From CAZWRV01 sp964636325 (GTDB lineage Bacteria > Verrucomicrobiota > Lentisphaeria > Victivallales > GWF2-50-93): DNA of 64,000 nt. Numbering within the stretch: the stretch's first letter is position 1; every line of letters begins with the position of its first letter. Shown here piece after piece: positions 42,901-52,033 of the stretch. The notes under the pieces were generated by a model, which made no database searches, had not been told where the DNA came from, and saw only the letters and a list, made by a program, of their open reading frames with translations. The position numbers were made by a program, and so were the translations under genes. The DNA lies in contig CAZWRV010000029.1 in NCBI GenBank assembly GCA_964636325.1, positions 1 through 64,000 of the forward strand. Direction: 5' to 3'.

Positions 42901-43179
42901 ATTTGTAAATTTTCCAAAAGCCTCGCTTCCTGGTTCAGTGTTATAGACGAGCTTCCGGGCACGAATTTTGAACCAGTCGCCTTCCTGAAAGGCTGTGAAC
43001 CTGTAGGCGGCTCCATTGTAATACACCGACCTGGGATTGAATCCTTCTTCGTCAATAGGCTGTTCTATGGAACCTTGCACTTCGTACAGCATATATTCAT
43101 CCGCAGGTAGCTGGAAGGCTGAATAGATAATCAGTGCGATGATTAAAAGGATTGAATCGCGGATCATTCTCATCCTCAT
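39973..43179 (-). CDS. Large exported protein with beta-rich repeats and C-terminal FG-GAP-like repeats
   Basis: A 1068-residue protein with an N-terminal signal/anchor helix (IRDSILLIIALIIYSAFQLP). The first part (to about 410) has repeated strand-rich modules such as FYCIEGYGKNHIYYKTSLDPMQGFKPEKGFG. A middle region (about 440-720) has long alternating Ser/Thr-polar strands (STTQSFSGSWYIGTTGGKK, SNSHSLKLDIKLGDKNTFMISTGG) like beta-barrel pore-forming proteins. The C-terminus holds FG-GAP/VCBS-like Ca-binding repeats (GNGDFNGDGIADILIQD, GIGDFNCDFMDDILIE, DISDYNADGYADIVF). No catalytic motif is seen. The ATG overlaps the upstream stop as ATGA and has GGAGGTG before it, so it is coupled to its paralogue. 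Confidence 0.7.
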   Translation of the reverse strand: MRMRMIRDSILLIIALIIYSAFQLPADEYMLYEVQGSIEQPIDEEGFNPRSVYYNGAAYRFTAFQEGDWFKIRARKLVYNTEPGSEAFGKFTNHYDCKKLFADCNDYKGYNVAPVEYDGKLFVFYCIEGYGKNHIYYKTSLDPMQGFKPEKGFGNEAVGQRKTPSMPFTAFVYENKLHLAYMDSCRDANGVNGMAIRIRICNPNGAWADSAIGTTIWSRGYLNPNWMDSKVVQDIDGKSVPVLGIHFYDSSSKDDMFWLFKIDEGQISEIESRYLKGTSSGGFHILESGTSGMPAGNSLSVFVPWEKEAYATGMKRYQYKIGKSTEKIEFQSEEIMTFNNDTYYRSASPVLYYAGYPGANQNDPKNLQQFFSITITHKALLTINNDLRGVTFKNETFRYNGNTAILDSASHKDGKLLWTLVGVVEGVPPFVDAEGWTSTLQYGQSEEKSVSTTQSFSGSWYIGTTGGKKNVINAGLTYTQGWKEVQNYSKSMEAKVNISFTNKNENDLGEYGYLIYSQPTFRWDSYDRYAPDESLIMKNIVFGYVSGLSLKSVQYELANPPKGMAPMPKSSDPSKWIRTINYFPDSNIGEINVLTCSSYGASSSVSFSKTEVNTAEKSNSHSLKLDIKLGDKNTFMISTGGSCNWEYSSKTSTKVSSNINASLAYAGKGKGRMIEIRPYWLAYPTHGVPSWCPEKNVGDSPWCITWQVLSFEPQGASQENSPNSMGKNGSPAIVAAGNKIKDMKKRGIYSNFAVIYGIDKKGKCQSPIYFQHPDGNYLFLDTFSMDTEPDSALLWLNLDDRTLLIDQIADGEITESKTVGGILLDEEHEYLASDLFVWKDGSFRDAIALCETTTGNITVHSIDSDCNLIGSFEVLKGKGPQWSYLGNGDFNGDGIADILIQDFETGEMNAIILKAPDENSSIVEGVYNVLDTVIIGASTYTPADFAFIGIGDFNCDFMDDILIELPGNKLAPILMDGTTQLKAGLLGKMPKSLGSAKVADISDYNADGYADIVFSQPQTLKDGSSIIILKLACITSKGTEQKTGFTAKIKKLVKLGINIGDNTIIDSD

Positions 43180-45884
43180 TTTTCACCTCCATGTTTGAAT
43201 TTATCAACCTTTTTGATGTTGCTTGTGGTATATGTGATGAACCACGGGCGGTTGTAGAACTGGTTCCCAGTCCTCACATCCGGCGGGCACCAGAAATTGT
43301 CAATGCCTTTCTTATCGGCATACTCGAACCAGGAGACGTTCATGTTGAAGGAGCTAATTTCTCCGTCTGGCAACTGCGCGTTGACGAGCAGTTTGTCGGT
43401 CTTGCTGTCGGAGTATGACCAGGTAAAGTTCAATTCGCCCTCGACACCGGCGGAGAATATGTCCTTGACCGATCCCTGCAATTTCGCACCTAGATAGAAT
43501 CCGTCCTCGGAAGTCGTGCTGTATGTGTGGCCGACTTCCACGGACTTGCCGGTATGGTTCACCGGCGAGATTGCATGGATTTCCGGCTCAACTGTCGTGG
43601 AACCGTCGTATTCCCATGAGCTTGTGTAGGTCTCAGGCTTGTTCCAAATACGCTCAATGCCTTGTTCTATTGACCACCACCTATCCGTCTCGACATACGA
43701 AACCGATGGCGACGATGTGTCGGAGAAACGCAGGTAGGGGAATATGATTTTGCTGCCCTGCTGGTTTTCGAACTCCATCATGTCGCAGATTGTGATCGGG
43801 CAGAGATAGACTAGGAAGACCTTGTCCTGATATATTTTCGAAGCCAAGGCCTTCATGCCGTAGGTGACGGAATATGTCTTTGTATCCGAGTGAAGATGGC
43901 TCCAGCCAGACTTCAGCTCGAAATATGGTCCGAAATTCTTGTTGCCTATCGTCGTGAATGCGCCGACCTTGCATGAGAACTTGTAGCTTTCCGTCTCCTG
44001 CTCGCTCTTGGTAAAGCTGAAGTAGCTGTTCTTGTCCTCGGAGTCGGTGTTCGCCGTGGGCGGGGCGCCATCTATTACGCCGATCAAGGGGCATGCCTTC
44101 CGCTTGAAATCATCATCCATGCTTGACCAGGCCTCAGGAGCTTCTGAATAGTCCAACTTGAAAGTCCCTGCAGAACCGATGGGGTCTATGCCAAATATGG
44201 TGCAATAAGGTTTAAATACGGTCAGTCTTGTGATATAAAAAAACCAGGGCACCAATGAAATCGTATTTTTACCCTCTGCGTCTTTCCCTACGACATAACG
44301 GATGGCCATAGAAGGGGTGCATGATGTCGAGGTGCTGTCTGCGGACATCCGCAACAATTGTTCCTTTGTCCACTCCTGCTTGGTAAGGTCATAGAATGCG
44401 TAGCCCGTATCAGAACTGTCGCTAGTGGCACATCTGACGAGCAGGCAGAATCTGCCGTCGAAGGTGTTTGCGAGGAAGCATCCGTGATTTCTGGTCGTAA
44501 CAGGTGCCATCTTTATCTGTGAAAGGCTCATTGTCTCGAAATTGAAAAAAGCGAAGGCTGTCTGCGTGTTTCCTGTGTTTGGAACCGACCAGGCGAGTGC
44601 GGCGGCGGGAATGTTCTCGTCGTCGTTTTTGGGAAGCAAGGCAGCGCATGCCGCCAACTCGTTGTTGATGAGCAGGGGGACTATGATTTCTTCCTCATCC
44701 CATTTGACAAATTGATCGGAGGGCAGGTTGAAGTTTATAGTCGCGGAGCGGACTCTGAACTCAGTAGCATGGGTTGTCCAGTCCTGGTAGATTATGTGAA
44801 TCCGTTTTTTCGTCTCGTCATAAATCGCATGCAAGCCCCAATGAGCTCTCTTCGACTGTCGCCAGGGTGCGAAATTCGCAAGGTCGCAAATCTTTGTCCA
44901 GTGATTGCCTTCTAACTCCTCGCCGGGATTGTGCATATACAGCCCCCATGTCCCAGCTCCGCCGTAGTAGTCGGTGCTGGCCACCATCATGGCCGTGCTG
45001 TCAGCTCCTTGGTTGGCAAGAAACGGGACGCACCAGTGAGCCTTCACGCTTCCGCCCAGCAAAATAAACCATGGTTTGTTGACCTCTATGGTGTTGTTGA
45101 TACCACCCCATTCCTTTTCATCATAATCCCATCCGCTCTCATAGAAAAGATATGATTTGCCAAGATAGTTCAGGCTTCGAGGTGTCAGATAGCATCTGTT
45201 GTCAGACTTCCATCTGTAGTCCACTGTTCCGACCTGCTCCTGGTCCTCCTGCTCCAACTCATCATCGTCATAGGTGAACTGTGCCTGCGTTTTTCCGCTC
45301 GTGTTTTCGAAGACGAACGTATAGTTTCCGGGCTGGAAATTTGCAGGCAGACGGCATTCTACAAAGCCTTCCCCCCAGCGGAAAATCTGACAGGGAATCT
45401 TTTTGCTGTCGGAGTCGAGTATATGGGCTTTGCCTTTTTTTGTTCCGAGGCACGAGCCGTTGAAGCTAATGCATGCATATGTCTTTTTGCCCTTTGCTAT
45501 TTCCCGGAAATAGACGGTGCCGGCATCTATTTTCGGTTCGGAAATCGCGAAGAGCGACTCAAATTTGCTTAGACTTTGATTCCCCTTGTCTAAAACTTCT
45601 ATGTCATAATTTGAATCCTGCTTTTTAACTGTCGCCGGAACCTGGATGATGATCTGCTCATCGTTCCAGGAAATTATTTTGCATTTGAACTTCTTGCCTT
45701 TTTTCAGGTCTGGCGAGGAAATCAGCGCCTTTCCTTTGGATTCGTTGAATCCATTGCCGAATATGGACACAGTGCTTCCTGGTGTTCCGGCTTTCGGCTC
45801 GATCCAGAACTCATCGTAGGCGCCGGACACCAGCGGAATCGTTAAGCTTGTGATCACTGCAGTCAGGTATGCTGCCTTGTTCAT
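43176..45884 (-). CDS. Large exported protein with IPT/TIG-like N-terminus and beta-rich repeats
   Basis: A 902-residue protein. A signal peptide (MNKAAYLTAVITSLTIPLVSGA) is followed by two IPT/TIG-like immunoglobulin folds (about 28-115 and 118-205; WIEPKAGTPGSTVSIFGNGFNESKG), an acidic linker, a strand-rich region with beta-propeller-like segments (210-560) and a terminal region with long alternating Ser/Thr strands (EVGHTYSTTSEDGFYLGAKLQGS, LNFTWSYSDSKTDKLLVNAQLPDGE). It shares design elements with the next gene (a G-V-x-x-G-x-PP step, then Ser/Thr-rich strands). Pore-forming or adhesive function is a guess. It comes first in transcription and overlaps the following gene by 4 bases. Confidence 0.7.
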   Translation of the reverse strand: MNKAAYLTAVITSLTIPLVSGAYDEFWIEPKAGTPGSTVSIFGNGFNESKGKALISSPDLKKGKKFKCKIISWNDEQIIIQVPATVKKQDSNYDIEVLDKGNQSLSKFESLFAISEPKIDAGTVYFREIAKGKKTYACISFNGSCLGTKKGKAHILDSDSKKIPCQIFRWGEGFVECRLPANFQPGNYTFVFENTSGKTQAQFTYDDDELEQEDQEQVGTVDYRWKSDNRCYLTPRSLNYLGKSYLFYESGWDYDEKEWGGINNTIEVNKPWFILLGGSVKAHWCVPFLANQGADSTAMMVASTDYYGGAGTWGLYMHNPGEELEGNHWTKICDLANFAPWRQSKRAHWGLHAIYDETKKRIHIIYQDWTTHATEFRVRSATINFNLPSDQFVKWDEEEIIVPLLINNELAACAALLPKNDDENIPAAALAWSVPNTGNTQTAFAFFNFETMSLSQIKMAPVTTRNHGCFLANTFDGRFCLLVRCATSDSSDTGYAFYDLTKQEWTKEQLLRMSADSTSTSCTPSMAIRYVVGKDAEGKNTISLVPWFFYITRLTVFKPYCTIFGIDPIGSAGTFKLDYSEAPEAWSSMDDDFKRKACPLIGVIDGAPPTANTDSEDKNSYFSFTKSEQETESYKFSCKVGAFTTIGNKNFGPYFELKSGWSHLHSDTKTYSVTYGMKALASKIYQDKVFLVYLCPITICDMMEFENQQGSKIIFPYLRFSDTSSPSVSYVETDRWWSIEQGIERIWNKPETYTSSWEYDGSTTVEPEIHAISPVNHTGKSVEVGHTYSTTSEDGFYLGAKLQGSVKDIFSAGVEGELNFTWSYSDSKTDKLLVNAQLPDGEISSFNMNVSWFEYADKKGIDNFWCPPDVRTGNQFYNRPWFITYTTSNIKKVDKFKHGGEK

Positions 45885-46056
45885 TTATCGATCTTTAGAA
45901 TTTCAATTTAGATGAAAAACTTCTTGGCATGGCATAATGAATGCCATAATTGTGCATTATACAATTAAAACGAAAAATTCCCTGCAATATTATAGTGGAT
46001 TCTCAGTTGAATACGACGATTCCAGGCAGGCTTTTGATTTTCAATGCGGAGAATCG

Positions 46057-46101
46057 GAGCATGAATTCAGCAAGCTACGCCCTTTTGCTGAATTCATACT
46101 C
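46057..46101. terminator. Long hairpin after the MoxR/VWA operon
   Basis: ATGAATTCAGCAA at 46061-46073 and TTGCTGAATTCAT at 46085-46097 are perfect 13-bp arms around an 11-base loop, extended by GGAG/CTCC with one mismatch. It lies 5-50 bp past the stop of the prenyltransferase-like gene. It has no T run. The rest of the 222-bp space 45885-46106 is AT-rich and shows no gene. Confidence 0.55.
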
Positions 46102-46106
46102 CAGCC

Positions 46107-47228
46107 CTACCTCTGGTAGATCGGGAGCTGGTGGTAGGTGACGCTTAGCGCGAGGACGGCCATCGCGGTGGCGTAGCACGGGCCTGGACTGGACTCGTGC
46201 TGCCCTACTGGTGGCCAAGAGCCGTCCTCCTTCTGCTGCTTGAGGAGGGTGTCGTATAGGAGGGGGGCGAACTTCTCCCAGTATTCGTCGCCGAGCTGGA
46301 ACATCCCTTGCGCGAAGTAGTAGTGGGCGTAGTAGAAGAACGGTGTGTTTGCGGGGTTGTTCTTGTCGTATCTTGCGAGGATGTAGTCTCCTGCCTTGGT
46401 CGTTGCGTCCTCGCGGTGGTGGCCGCAGAGCTCGAGGCAGAGCAGGCCGACGCCGGTCTGCGGGAGGTTGGATCCGCCGCCGGGCTGGTATGCGAAGCCT
46501 CCGTCCTGTGCGCGGCACCTCATGATGAATGCGACGGCGTCGTCGATCGCCTCCTTGGGGACGGGCGCGCCGTTGTTCCTGGCGGAGCGCAGTGCCATGA
46601 GCGCCCATCCGGAGTGTGAAAGGTCGCTGTCCCTGCTTTTCGGCTCGTATCGCCATCCGCCGCGCTGGGGCTCGGGCTTCTCCATCTTCTGTGCCGTGAG
46701 GATCAGGCTGAGCGCCTTCGCCAGGGCGGTGTCGACCTTCTTCTGCCTGTCGGGGTCGAGCATTCCGGAGACCTCGGAGAGCATCAGCGTGGAGATGTTG
46801 TGGCTGTACATGGCTCCGCCGCCGGGGCCGATGAGGTTGCCGTCGGCACCCTGCGCCATGATGACGAAGTCTATTCCGCGTTCGATCGTGTCGCCGTAGG
46901 GTTGGAGGCCCGGGCAGTAGCCGCGGGCGAGGAAGGCCATCATGCAGAGCGAAGTGATCGCGGTGTTCTTGGGCATGCCGCCGGGGAATGAGCCGTCCGG
47001 CATCTGGGACTTCGCGAGGAAGGCCAGGGCCTTGTCGATGGCGGCGTCGAAGGACTTCTGGTACTGCGCGTCCTTCTGGAGCGCGGCGGGCTGGGCCGGC
47101 TTCGGCGGGTCGCCCGCGAGCAGGTCCGGGCCGGCGGCAAGCAGGAGCGCCGACGCGAAGGCGGCGAGGCCGCAGCCAAAATGGAAGACTGAGGAAGTAA
47201 AACCGTAAAGCCTTTTTATGTGTCTCAT
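46107..47228 (-). CDS. Prenyltransferase/squalene-oxidase-repeat protein (alpha/alpha barrel), exported
   Basis: A 373-residue protein with a hydrophobic N-terminal signal (about 10-38) and repeats of the prenyltransferase/terpene cyclase alpha-alpha toroid (KALAFLAKSQMPDGSFPGG, GIDFVIMAQGADGNLIG, AVAFIMRCRAQDGGFAYQPGG, LLKQQKEDGSWPPVG; each has the DG(S/G)F/W turn). The catalytic DxDD motif of squalene cyclases is absent, so it is likely a binding protein, as seen in many Planctomycetes-group operons of this type. It overlaps the upstream gene by 4 bases (ATGA) with GGAGG before the ATG, and it is the last gene of the MoxR/VWA operon. Confidence 0.8.
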   Translation of the reverse strand: MRHIKRLYGFTSSVFHFGCGLAAFASALLLAAGPDLLAGDPPKPAQPAALQKDAQYQKSFDAAIDKALAFLAKSQMPDGSFPGGMPKNTAITSLCMMAFLARGYCPGLQPYGDTIERGIDFVIMAQGADGNLIGPGGGAMYSHNISTLMLSEVSGMLDPDRQKKVDTALAKALSLILTAQKMEKPEPQRGGWRYEPKSRDSDLSHSGWALMALRSARNNGAPVPKEAIDDAVAFIMRCRAQDGGFAYQPGGGSNLPQTGVGLLCLELCGHHREDATTKAGDYILARYDKNNPANTPFFYYAHYYFAQGMFQLGDEYWEKFAPLLYDTLLKQQKEDGSWPPVGQHESSPGPCYATAMAVLALSVTYHQLPIYQR

Positions 47229-50200
47229 CTTTCCTCCGTGCTTCTCTTGGCGAGTTCTTCGAAGTAGCGCTTGATGATCTCCCTGTATTCCTCCGGGCCC
47301 TCGTCGGAGGCGGACTGGAGGATTTCGCTGCGGACGTTGCCCGGGAGCTTGAGCCAGTCCTCGAAGTTGATTCCGAGGCGCTTTGATAGGTCTTCAAATC
47401 CAGGCGGTATCTGGCGTGAGGACGCGTTGCCGCCCTTGCCGCCTGGGCTGACGGCGGAAATCTTGTCCGGTGTGACGTCCATGCCCGCCTTCTCCGCCTC
47501 CTCCATCGCTTCGCGGGATACGGCGCGGAGTGATTCGGCGGCCTGTATGGCGCTGATGGCATCCTGTTTCCCGGCCGCCTCCTTTGCCAGGTCGTATGCC
47601 AGCGGAAGATGAGGCTCGGCCTTCTGCTTCTTCCTGTCCTCAGGCTTCATGGCGGCCTCGAGCCTCTTGAGCTCCTCGGCGAGGGCGGCCTGCATCGCCG
47701 TCATTTTTGCCGCGGCATTCTCGAGCGCGGCAGAGGTGTTCTTCTGGGAGTTCGCGGCCTCGTTGGGGAGGTTCTTGTTGATCGGGCTTGCCGGATTTTC
47801 CAGCGTCTTGCGGGATTCGTCGTCCATCCTGGCGAGGGTCTTTCCGGCGTTGTCGGCGTTCTGCCTCGCGTTCTGCATGTTCTGCCTTCCTTCGGCGAGG
47901 AGCTGCTGGCTGCGCGGCGGCAGGTTGAGATCCCTGGCCTCGGCCTGGAATGCCTCTAGCTGCCTGTCGAGTTCGACCGCCCTCTCCGCGATGACCTTCT
48001 GCTTTTCAGCGAGATGTTCGATCGGCCTGTCATTGAGAAGCCTTAGCATCTCCTTCTTGAGGTCGGCCTGCTCTTCGGCGGCCTTCTCCGCTTTTTCGGC
48101 GAGCTTTGAAAACGGCGAGACGGGCTCCTTGTCGCCCGGGACGGGCCTGTTCTCGCCTGCGATTTTTGAGGCGGCCTCGTCCTTCAGCCTTTCCGCGAGC
48201 TTTGCGAGGGCGGAGGCGGCCTGGGCCGAGTCGATGGCGGCGGCCTCGAGCTTGTAGTCCTTCAAGTCCGAGCTCGCCTTTTCGGCGGCCTTGGCGGCGT
48301 CTTCCGGGGTGTTGTCGCTGGAAGGAGTTTCCCTTGCGGCCTCGGCCGCGATATCCCTCGCATCCTTTGCTACGGCATCCTGCTTTTTGGCGAGTTCCTG
48401 CATCTGGGCGGCGACGTAGGAGTCGAGGGCGTCCTTCTTCATCTTGAGGAGCTCCTGAGTCTTGTCCTTCAGCGCCTTCTGCATGTCGTCGAGCTTCGCG
48501 AGGACGTTGTCCCTGATGGAGTCGTCCGCGGCCTTGGCGTCCTTCATGAAGTTTTCCGCCAGCTGCGCCTGCTGTTCGGCTTCGAGGGATTTCCTGAGGG
48601 CTTCGAGAGCCTGGCCCGCGGCCTGCCTGCGGTTCTGGTTCTTTTCCGCGGCGTCGGAGTTCTGCTTCGCCTGAGCCGCGGCCTGCTTCGCGAGTTCGGC
48701 GGAGCGGCGCGCGGCGTCCGCGGCCTGGCGCGCTTCTCCCTCCTCCTTCTGGGCGGCCTTGGCCAGTTCGGCGATCTTCCTGGATGGATCCTGCTGGCCG
48801 TTCCGTTCCGCCGCCTGCTGCGCCTTCCTGAGCCTGTCTACGTTTTCAGACGCCTCCTTCAGCTCCTTTGCCGCCTCTTCTGCGGCCTTGGCGGCGGCCG
48901 CCGCGGCCTCCTCGGCCTTCTTTTCCTGGGCGCCGGCCAGCTGTATGGGATCGGCCTGGTACTTGATGTCGCCCGGATTCTTTGCGGCGAGTTGCGAAGC
49001 CAGCGCCGCTGCGAGCTTCGCATCTTCCGCGGCCTGTTCCGCCTGGAGTGATTTCTTTTCCGCGTCCCGCGCCTTCTGCTCGGCCTGGTTGATCAGGTTT
49101 CCTGCCTCCTCCGGATTGGCCTTGGGGTTGTGGCGGGCGGCGGCCGCGGCGGCCTCGCGCGCCTGGTTCTGGGATTCGCGCGCGGCCTGAATTGCGGCGT
49201 TGGCGGCCTCCTTCGCCTTCTGGGCCAGCGCCTTTACTACGGCCTTCTGCTCCTCGGCGGCGGCGGCGCGGTCCTTGTCGGACGAGATATCCTTGGCGTT
49301 CTCCTTGGCGAGCTTTTCGAACTTGTCCGCCTCCGCGGCGGCCGTGTTCTGCGACTCGGTGGCCTTTGCCGCCGCAGCGGTCGCATCCTCCGCGGACTTT
49401 TTTGCCTCCTCCGCGATATTCTTAAGGCGCTCCTCGGGCGTCCCCGGCTTTCTGAGCGGATCATCGCCGGCGCTCTTTGCGGCGGCGTCGCGGGCTCTGG
49501 CGATTCCGTCGAGGGCCTGGTCCTGCTTCTGCATTGCGTTGTCGAGCCTCTCCCTCTTGATTTCGGCGGAGGCGTTGCTCATCTGGTCGGATGCCGGCGC
49601 CGTCAGCGGATCGGCCTTGGCGAGTTCGGCGACGGAGTCCTGCGACCTGGCGAGGTCGCCTAGGGCCTTGTCGATCTGCTGGAACTGGTTCATCTTCTGA
49701 ACCTTGGACATCAGGTCGGCCTGCTCGTCCTTGAGCTCCCGGGCCTCCTGGGCGAGCTTGACGGCCTCGGCCTGCCTGATTTCCTCTACGACCGCGTCGA
49801 GGGGCGCCATCTCGCGGTTCATCCTCGCGAGGGTGTCGGCTACGGCGTTCTGGTCGCTGCGCCACTGCTCGGACTCCTTCTTGAGCTCCGGATTTTCGAG
49901 GGCCTTCGCAAGATCCGGATTCTTCTCCTCGAAATCCAACTTGCGGCCGGCGAGGTCTTCCTGCCTGTCGGCGAGGACTTCCATCTCTATGGCGTGCCTC
50001 ATCGCCATGGCCGATGCGTCGGCCTTCCTCTGCAGGTCGTCGAGGCGCTTGATGGAGTCGTCGATCTTCTTTGCGGTATCCGCTGCGAGGGCCGTCCTTT
50101 CGTCGGGATCCTCGGAGATCGGGATCTGGTCTGCGGCCTCGATGGCCTTCACGACGTCGTCCTCGTGCAGCTTCCTCAGCTCCTCGGCGAACTCCTTGAA

Positions 50201-52033
50201 GTATCCCTCGCCGAGCTTTTCGGAGACGGATCTCAGGGTGTTGTCCGATGCGGCGAGCCGTTCGCGCATGCTGTCGACCCTCTCCTTGATCTGGTCGGGC
50301 TTCCTCTCCCTCTTCTCGGCGGCCTCCTTGACGGGGGGCATCCTCTGCTTCGCCTCCTCCAGCTCGCGCTTCGCCTGGGCCACCTGGTTCTTGAGCGCCT
50401 CCTCCTGGGAGCCGAGAGCCTGCGCCGCGAAGACCTGGGCGCCGTCGTCGACGACGACCGTGTAGATTTCGGAATAGCCGCGCTGGGGCCCCTTGAGTGA
50501 CTCCGGCAGGTTGTCGGTCGCGAATATCTGGAAGCTGATGCGTGAGGCGCCGCGGAAGTCGATGTCGTCGAGGTCGATCTTGGAGCTGCCGTCGAACTTG
50601 CGGACCGGCTCGTTCCCCGGAGAGATGTCCTTCGCGAACGGGATGAGGCGCGGGGCGAGCGGCTTTTCATCCCTTATGAGCAGGAGTATTATGGATTCGA
50701 GGCCCATGTCGTCCGTGGCGGAGAAATAGAAGGGCAGGCAGTCTCCGCGCTTGAGCCGGATTTCCTTTGCGGGCAGATCCGTGATTGCGGCGATCGGCGG
50801 CGTGTCCGGGAGGGCCTGTATGCCGCGTTCGAACTTCGGATTGCTGAACCCGTATTCGTCGGTGGCGGTCATGGAGTAGACGCCGGCGAGACCCTGCTCG
50901 AGGGTGATTTTGAAGACGGCATTCCTGTCGCCGGGGCGGCCGGGCTCGGGCTCGATGGTCGCCGGAGTCTTCGATTCGATTTTAAGCACGGCCCTGGGGC
51001 AGGGCTTGTTGAGGCGGAATGAGAGCTTGACGGTGGAGCCCGCGAGCGCCGAGACCGTCCCCTTGGAGTTGTTGTCGATGCGGCGCTGGAGGCGCGAATA
51101 TGCCGGATAGTCGGTCTCGATGTCGAGGTTTTCGATCGACGGAGGCGTGACCGCCTTGACGCTGTAGGATCTTGTGAGGGCTTCGTCGGCCTTTACTCGG
51201 TAGGAGAAGTCGCCTTCGACGGACGCGACGGTGAAGGAGTATTCCGGAGGTTTGGCCTTGTCGTCCGAGGGGATGCGCCTCATCTCGTCGGTGGTCTTCC
51301 GCTCCCCCGCGGTTCGCATGAGCTGGGCCATGTGCATCCTCCTGCCCTTGGCGGTGAAGGAAATCTCGAGCGGGTCGCCGCGCGCGACGACCGCGTCCCC
51401 GGGCTTGACTTCGAGGTCGAGGGCGGAGAGGTTGGGCAGGTTGGCGAACGGCATTGCCGCACGCATGAGCAGGAACCTGGCCTTGAGCGGGAAGATCGCG
51501 AATATCGCCGCGAAGATGGCCATTATTAGGAACGCCGCCGCGAAGAAGGGCACCACGGCCCGCATGGAGACTTCGTTTCTGGGCCTTATCCTCCTGGCGT
51601 CCTCGGCGGCGGCCTCGGCGAGGGTGTCTATCAGCTGGCGCGAACCGCGTAGGTCCGGTGAGTCGTCGGTGGTGAGCAGCTCCACGGCGGAGCTTATGCG
51701 CTCCTGCATCTCGGGATGGTTCGACTCGATCATGCGGGCGATACCGGCCAGCGTGTACGAGCGCGCCAGGGGCACCACGAGGAAGACGTATGCCGCCGCG
51801 GCCGAGACCGCGTAGATCATGGCGGATGCGATCCAACGGGCGGCCGGCGAAAAGGTCAGCGCGAGGGCGTCGAACCCCATCGCCATGAGGGTGACGGCCG
51901 TGAACGCCGCCAGGAGCGCGCAGGTGCCGCGCAGCAGTATGACTATCCTGGCCCTGCGCAGGAGCTGCCTTAGCGCCGCCGCGATCGGGGCGGGTATCGA
52001 ATCAAGCCGTGCTTCAAGTCTCTGTTTCATCAT
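47225..52033 (-). CDS. 1602-residue membrane protein with very long coiled-coil region
   Basis: A 1602-residue protein. TM helices occur near 28-50, 63-90 and 160-185 (VILLRGTCALLAAFTAVTLMA, IYAVSAAAAYVFLVVPLA, MRAVVPFFAAAFLIMAIFAAIFAIF). Then come Ig-like beta domains (about 200-490; SIENLDIETDYPAYSRLQRRI) and an extremely Ala/Lys/Glu/Gln-rich region (about 500-1540) predicted as continuous coiled coil. N-terminal membrane part resembles DUF4175-type proteins. The frame runs upstream to 52699, but the ATG at 52033, overlapping the previous stop as ATGA and preceded by AAGGTGA, is the true start. It sits between the double VWA protein and the barrel protein; a periplasmic tether or scaffold role is inferred. 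Confidence 0.75.
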   Translation of the reverse strand: MMKQRLEARLDSIPAPIAAALRQLLRRARIVILLRGTCALLAAFTAVTLMAMGFDALALTFSPAARWIASAMIYAVSAAAAYVFLVVPLARSYTLAGIARMIESNHPEMQERISSAVELLTTDDSPDLRGSRQLIDTLAEAAAEDARRIRPRNEVSMRAVVPFFAAAFLIMAIFAAIFAIFPLKARFLLMRAAMPFANLPNLSALDLEVKPGDAVVARGDPLEISFTAKGRRMHMAQLMRTAGERKTTDEMRRIPSDDKAKPPEYSFTVASVEGDFSYRVKADEALTRSYSVKAVTPPSIENLDIETDYPAYSRLQRRIDNNSKGTVSALAGSTVKLSFRLNKPCPRAVLKIESKTPATIEPEPGRPGDRNAVFKITLEQGLAGVYSMTATDEYGFSNPKFERGIQALPDTPPIAAITDLPAKEIRLKRGDCLPFYFSATDDMGLESIILLLIRDEKPLAPRLIPFAKDISPGNEPVRKFDGSSKIDLDDIDFRGASRISFQIFATDNLPESLKGPQRGYSEIYTVVVDDGAQVFAAQALGSQEEALKNQVAQAKRELEEAKQRMPPVKEAAEKRERKPDQIKERVDSMRERLAASDNTLRSVSEKLGEGYFKEFAEELRKLHEDDVVKAIEAADQIPISEDPDERTALAADTAKKIDDSIKRLDDLQRKADASAMAMRHAIEMEVLADRQEDLAGRKLDFEEKNPDLAKALENPELKKESEQWRSDQNAVADTLARMNREMAPLDAVVEEIRQAEAVKLAQEARELKDEQADLMSKVQKMNQFQQIDKALGDLARSQDSVAELAKADPLTAPASDQMSNASAEIKRERLDNAMQKQDQALDGIARARDAAAKSAGDDPLRKPGTPEERLKNIAEEAKKSAEDATAAAAKATESQNTAAAEADKFEKLAKENAKDISSDKDRAAAAEEQKAVVKALAQKAKEAANAAIQAARESQNQAREAAAAAARHNPKANPEEAGNLINQAEQKARDAEKKSLQAEQAAEDAKLAAALASQLAAKNPGDIKYQADPIQLAGAQEKKAEEAAAAAAKAAEEAAKELKEASENVDRLRKAQQAAERNGQQDPSRKIAELAKAAQKEEGEARQAADAARRSAELAKQAAAQAKQNSDAAEKNQNRRQAAGQALEALRKSLEAEQQAQLAENFMKDAKAADDSIRDNVLAKLDDMQKALKDKTQELLKMKKDALDSYVAAQMQELAKKQDAVAKDARDIAAEAARETPSSDNTPEDAAKAAEKASSDLKDYKLEAAAIDSAQAASALAKLAERLKDEAASKIAGENRPVPGDKEPVSPFSKLAEKAEKAAEEQADLKKEMLRLLNDRPIEHLAEKQKVIAERAVELDRQLEAFQAEARDLNLPPRSQQLLAEGRQNMQNARQNADNAGKTLARMDDESRKTLENPASPINKNLPNEAANSQKNTSAALENAAAKMTAMQAALAEELKRLEAAMKPEDRKKQKAEPHLPLAYDLAKEAAGKQDAISAIQAAESLRAVSREAMEEAEKAGMDVTPDKISAVSPGGKGGNASSRQIPPGFEDLSKRLGINFEDWLKLPGNVRSEILQSASDEGPEEYREIIKRYFEELAKRSTEER

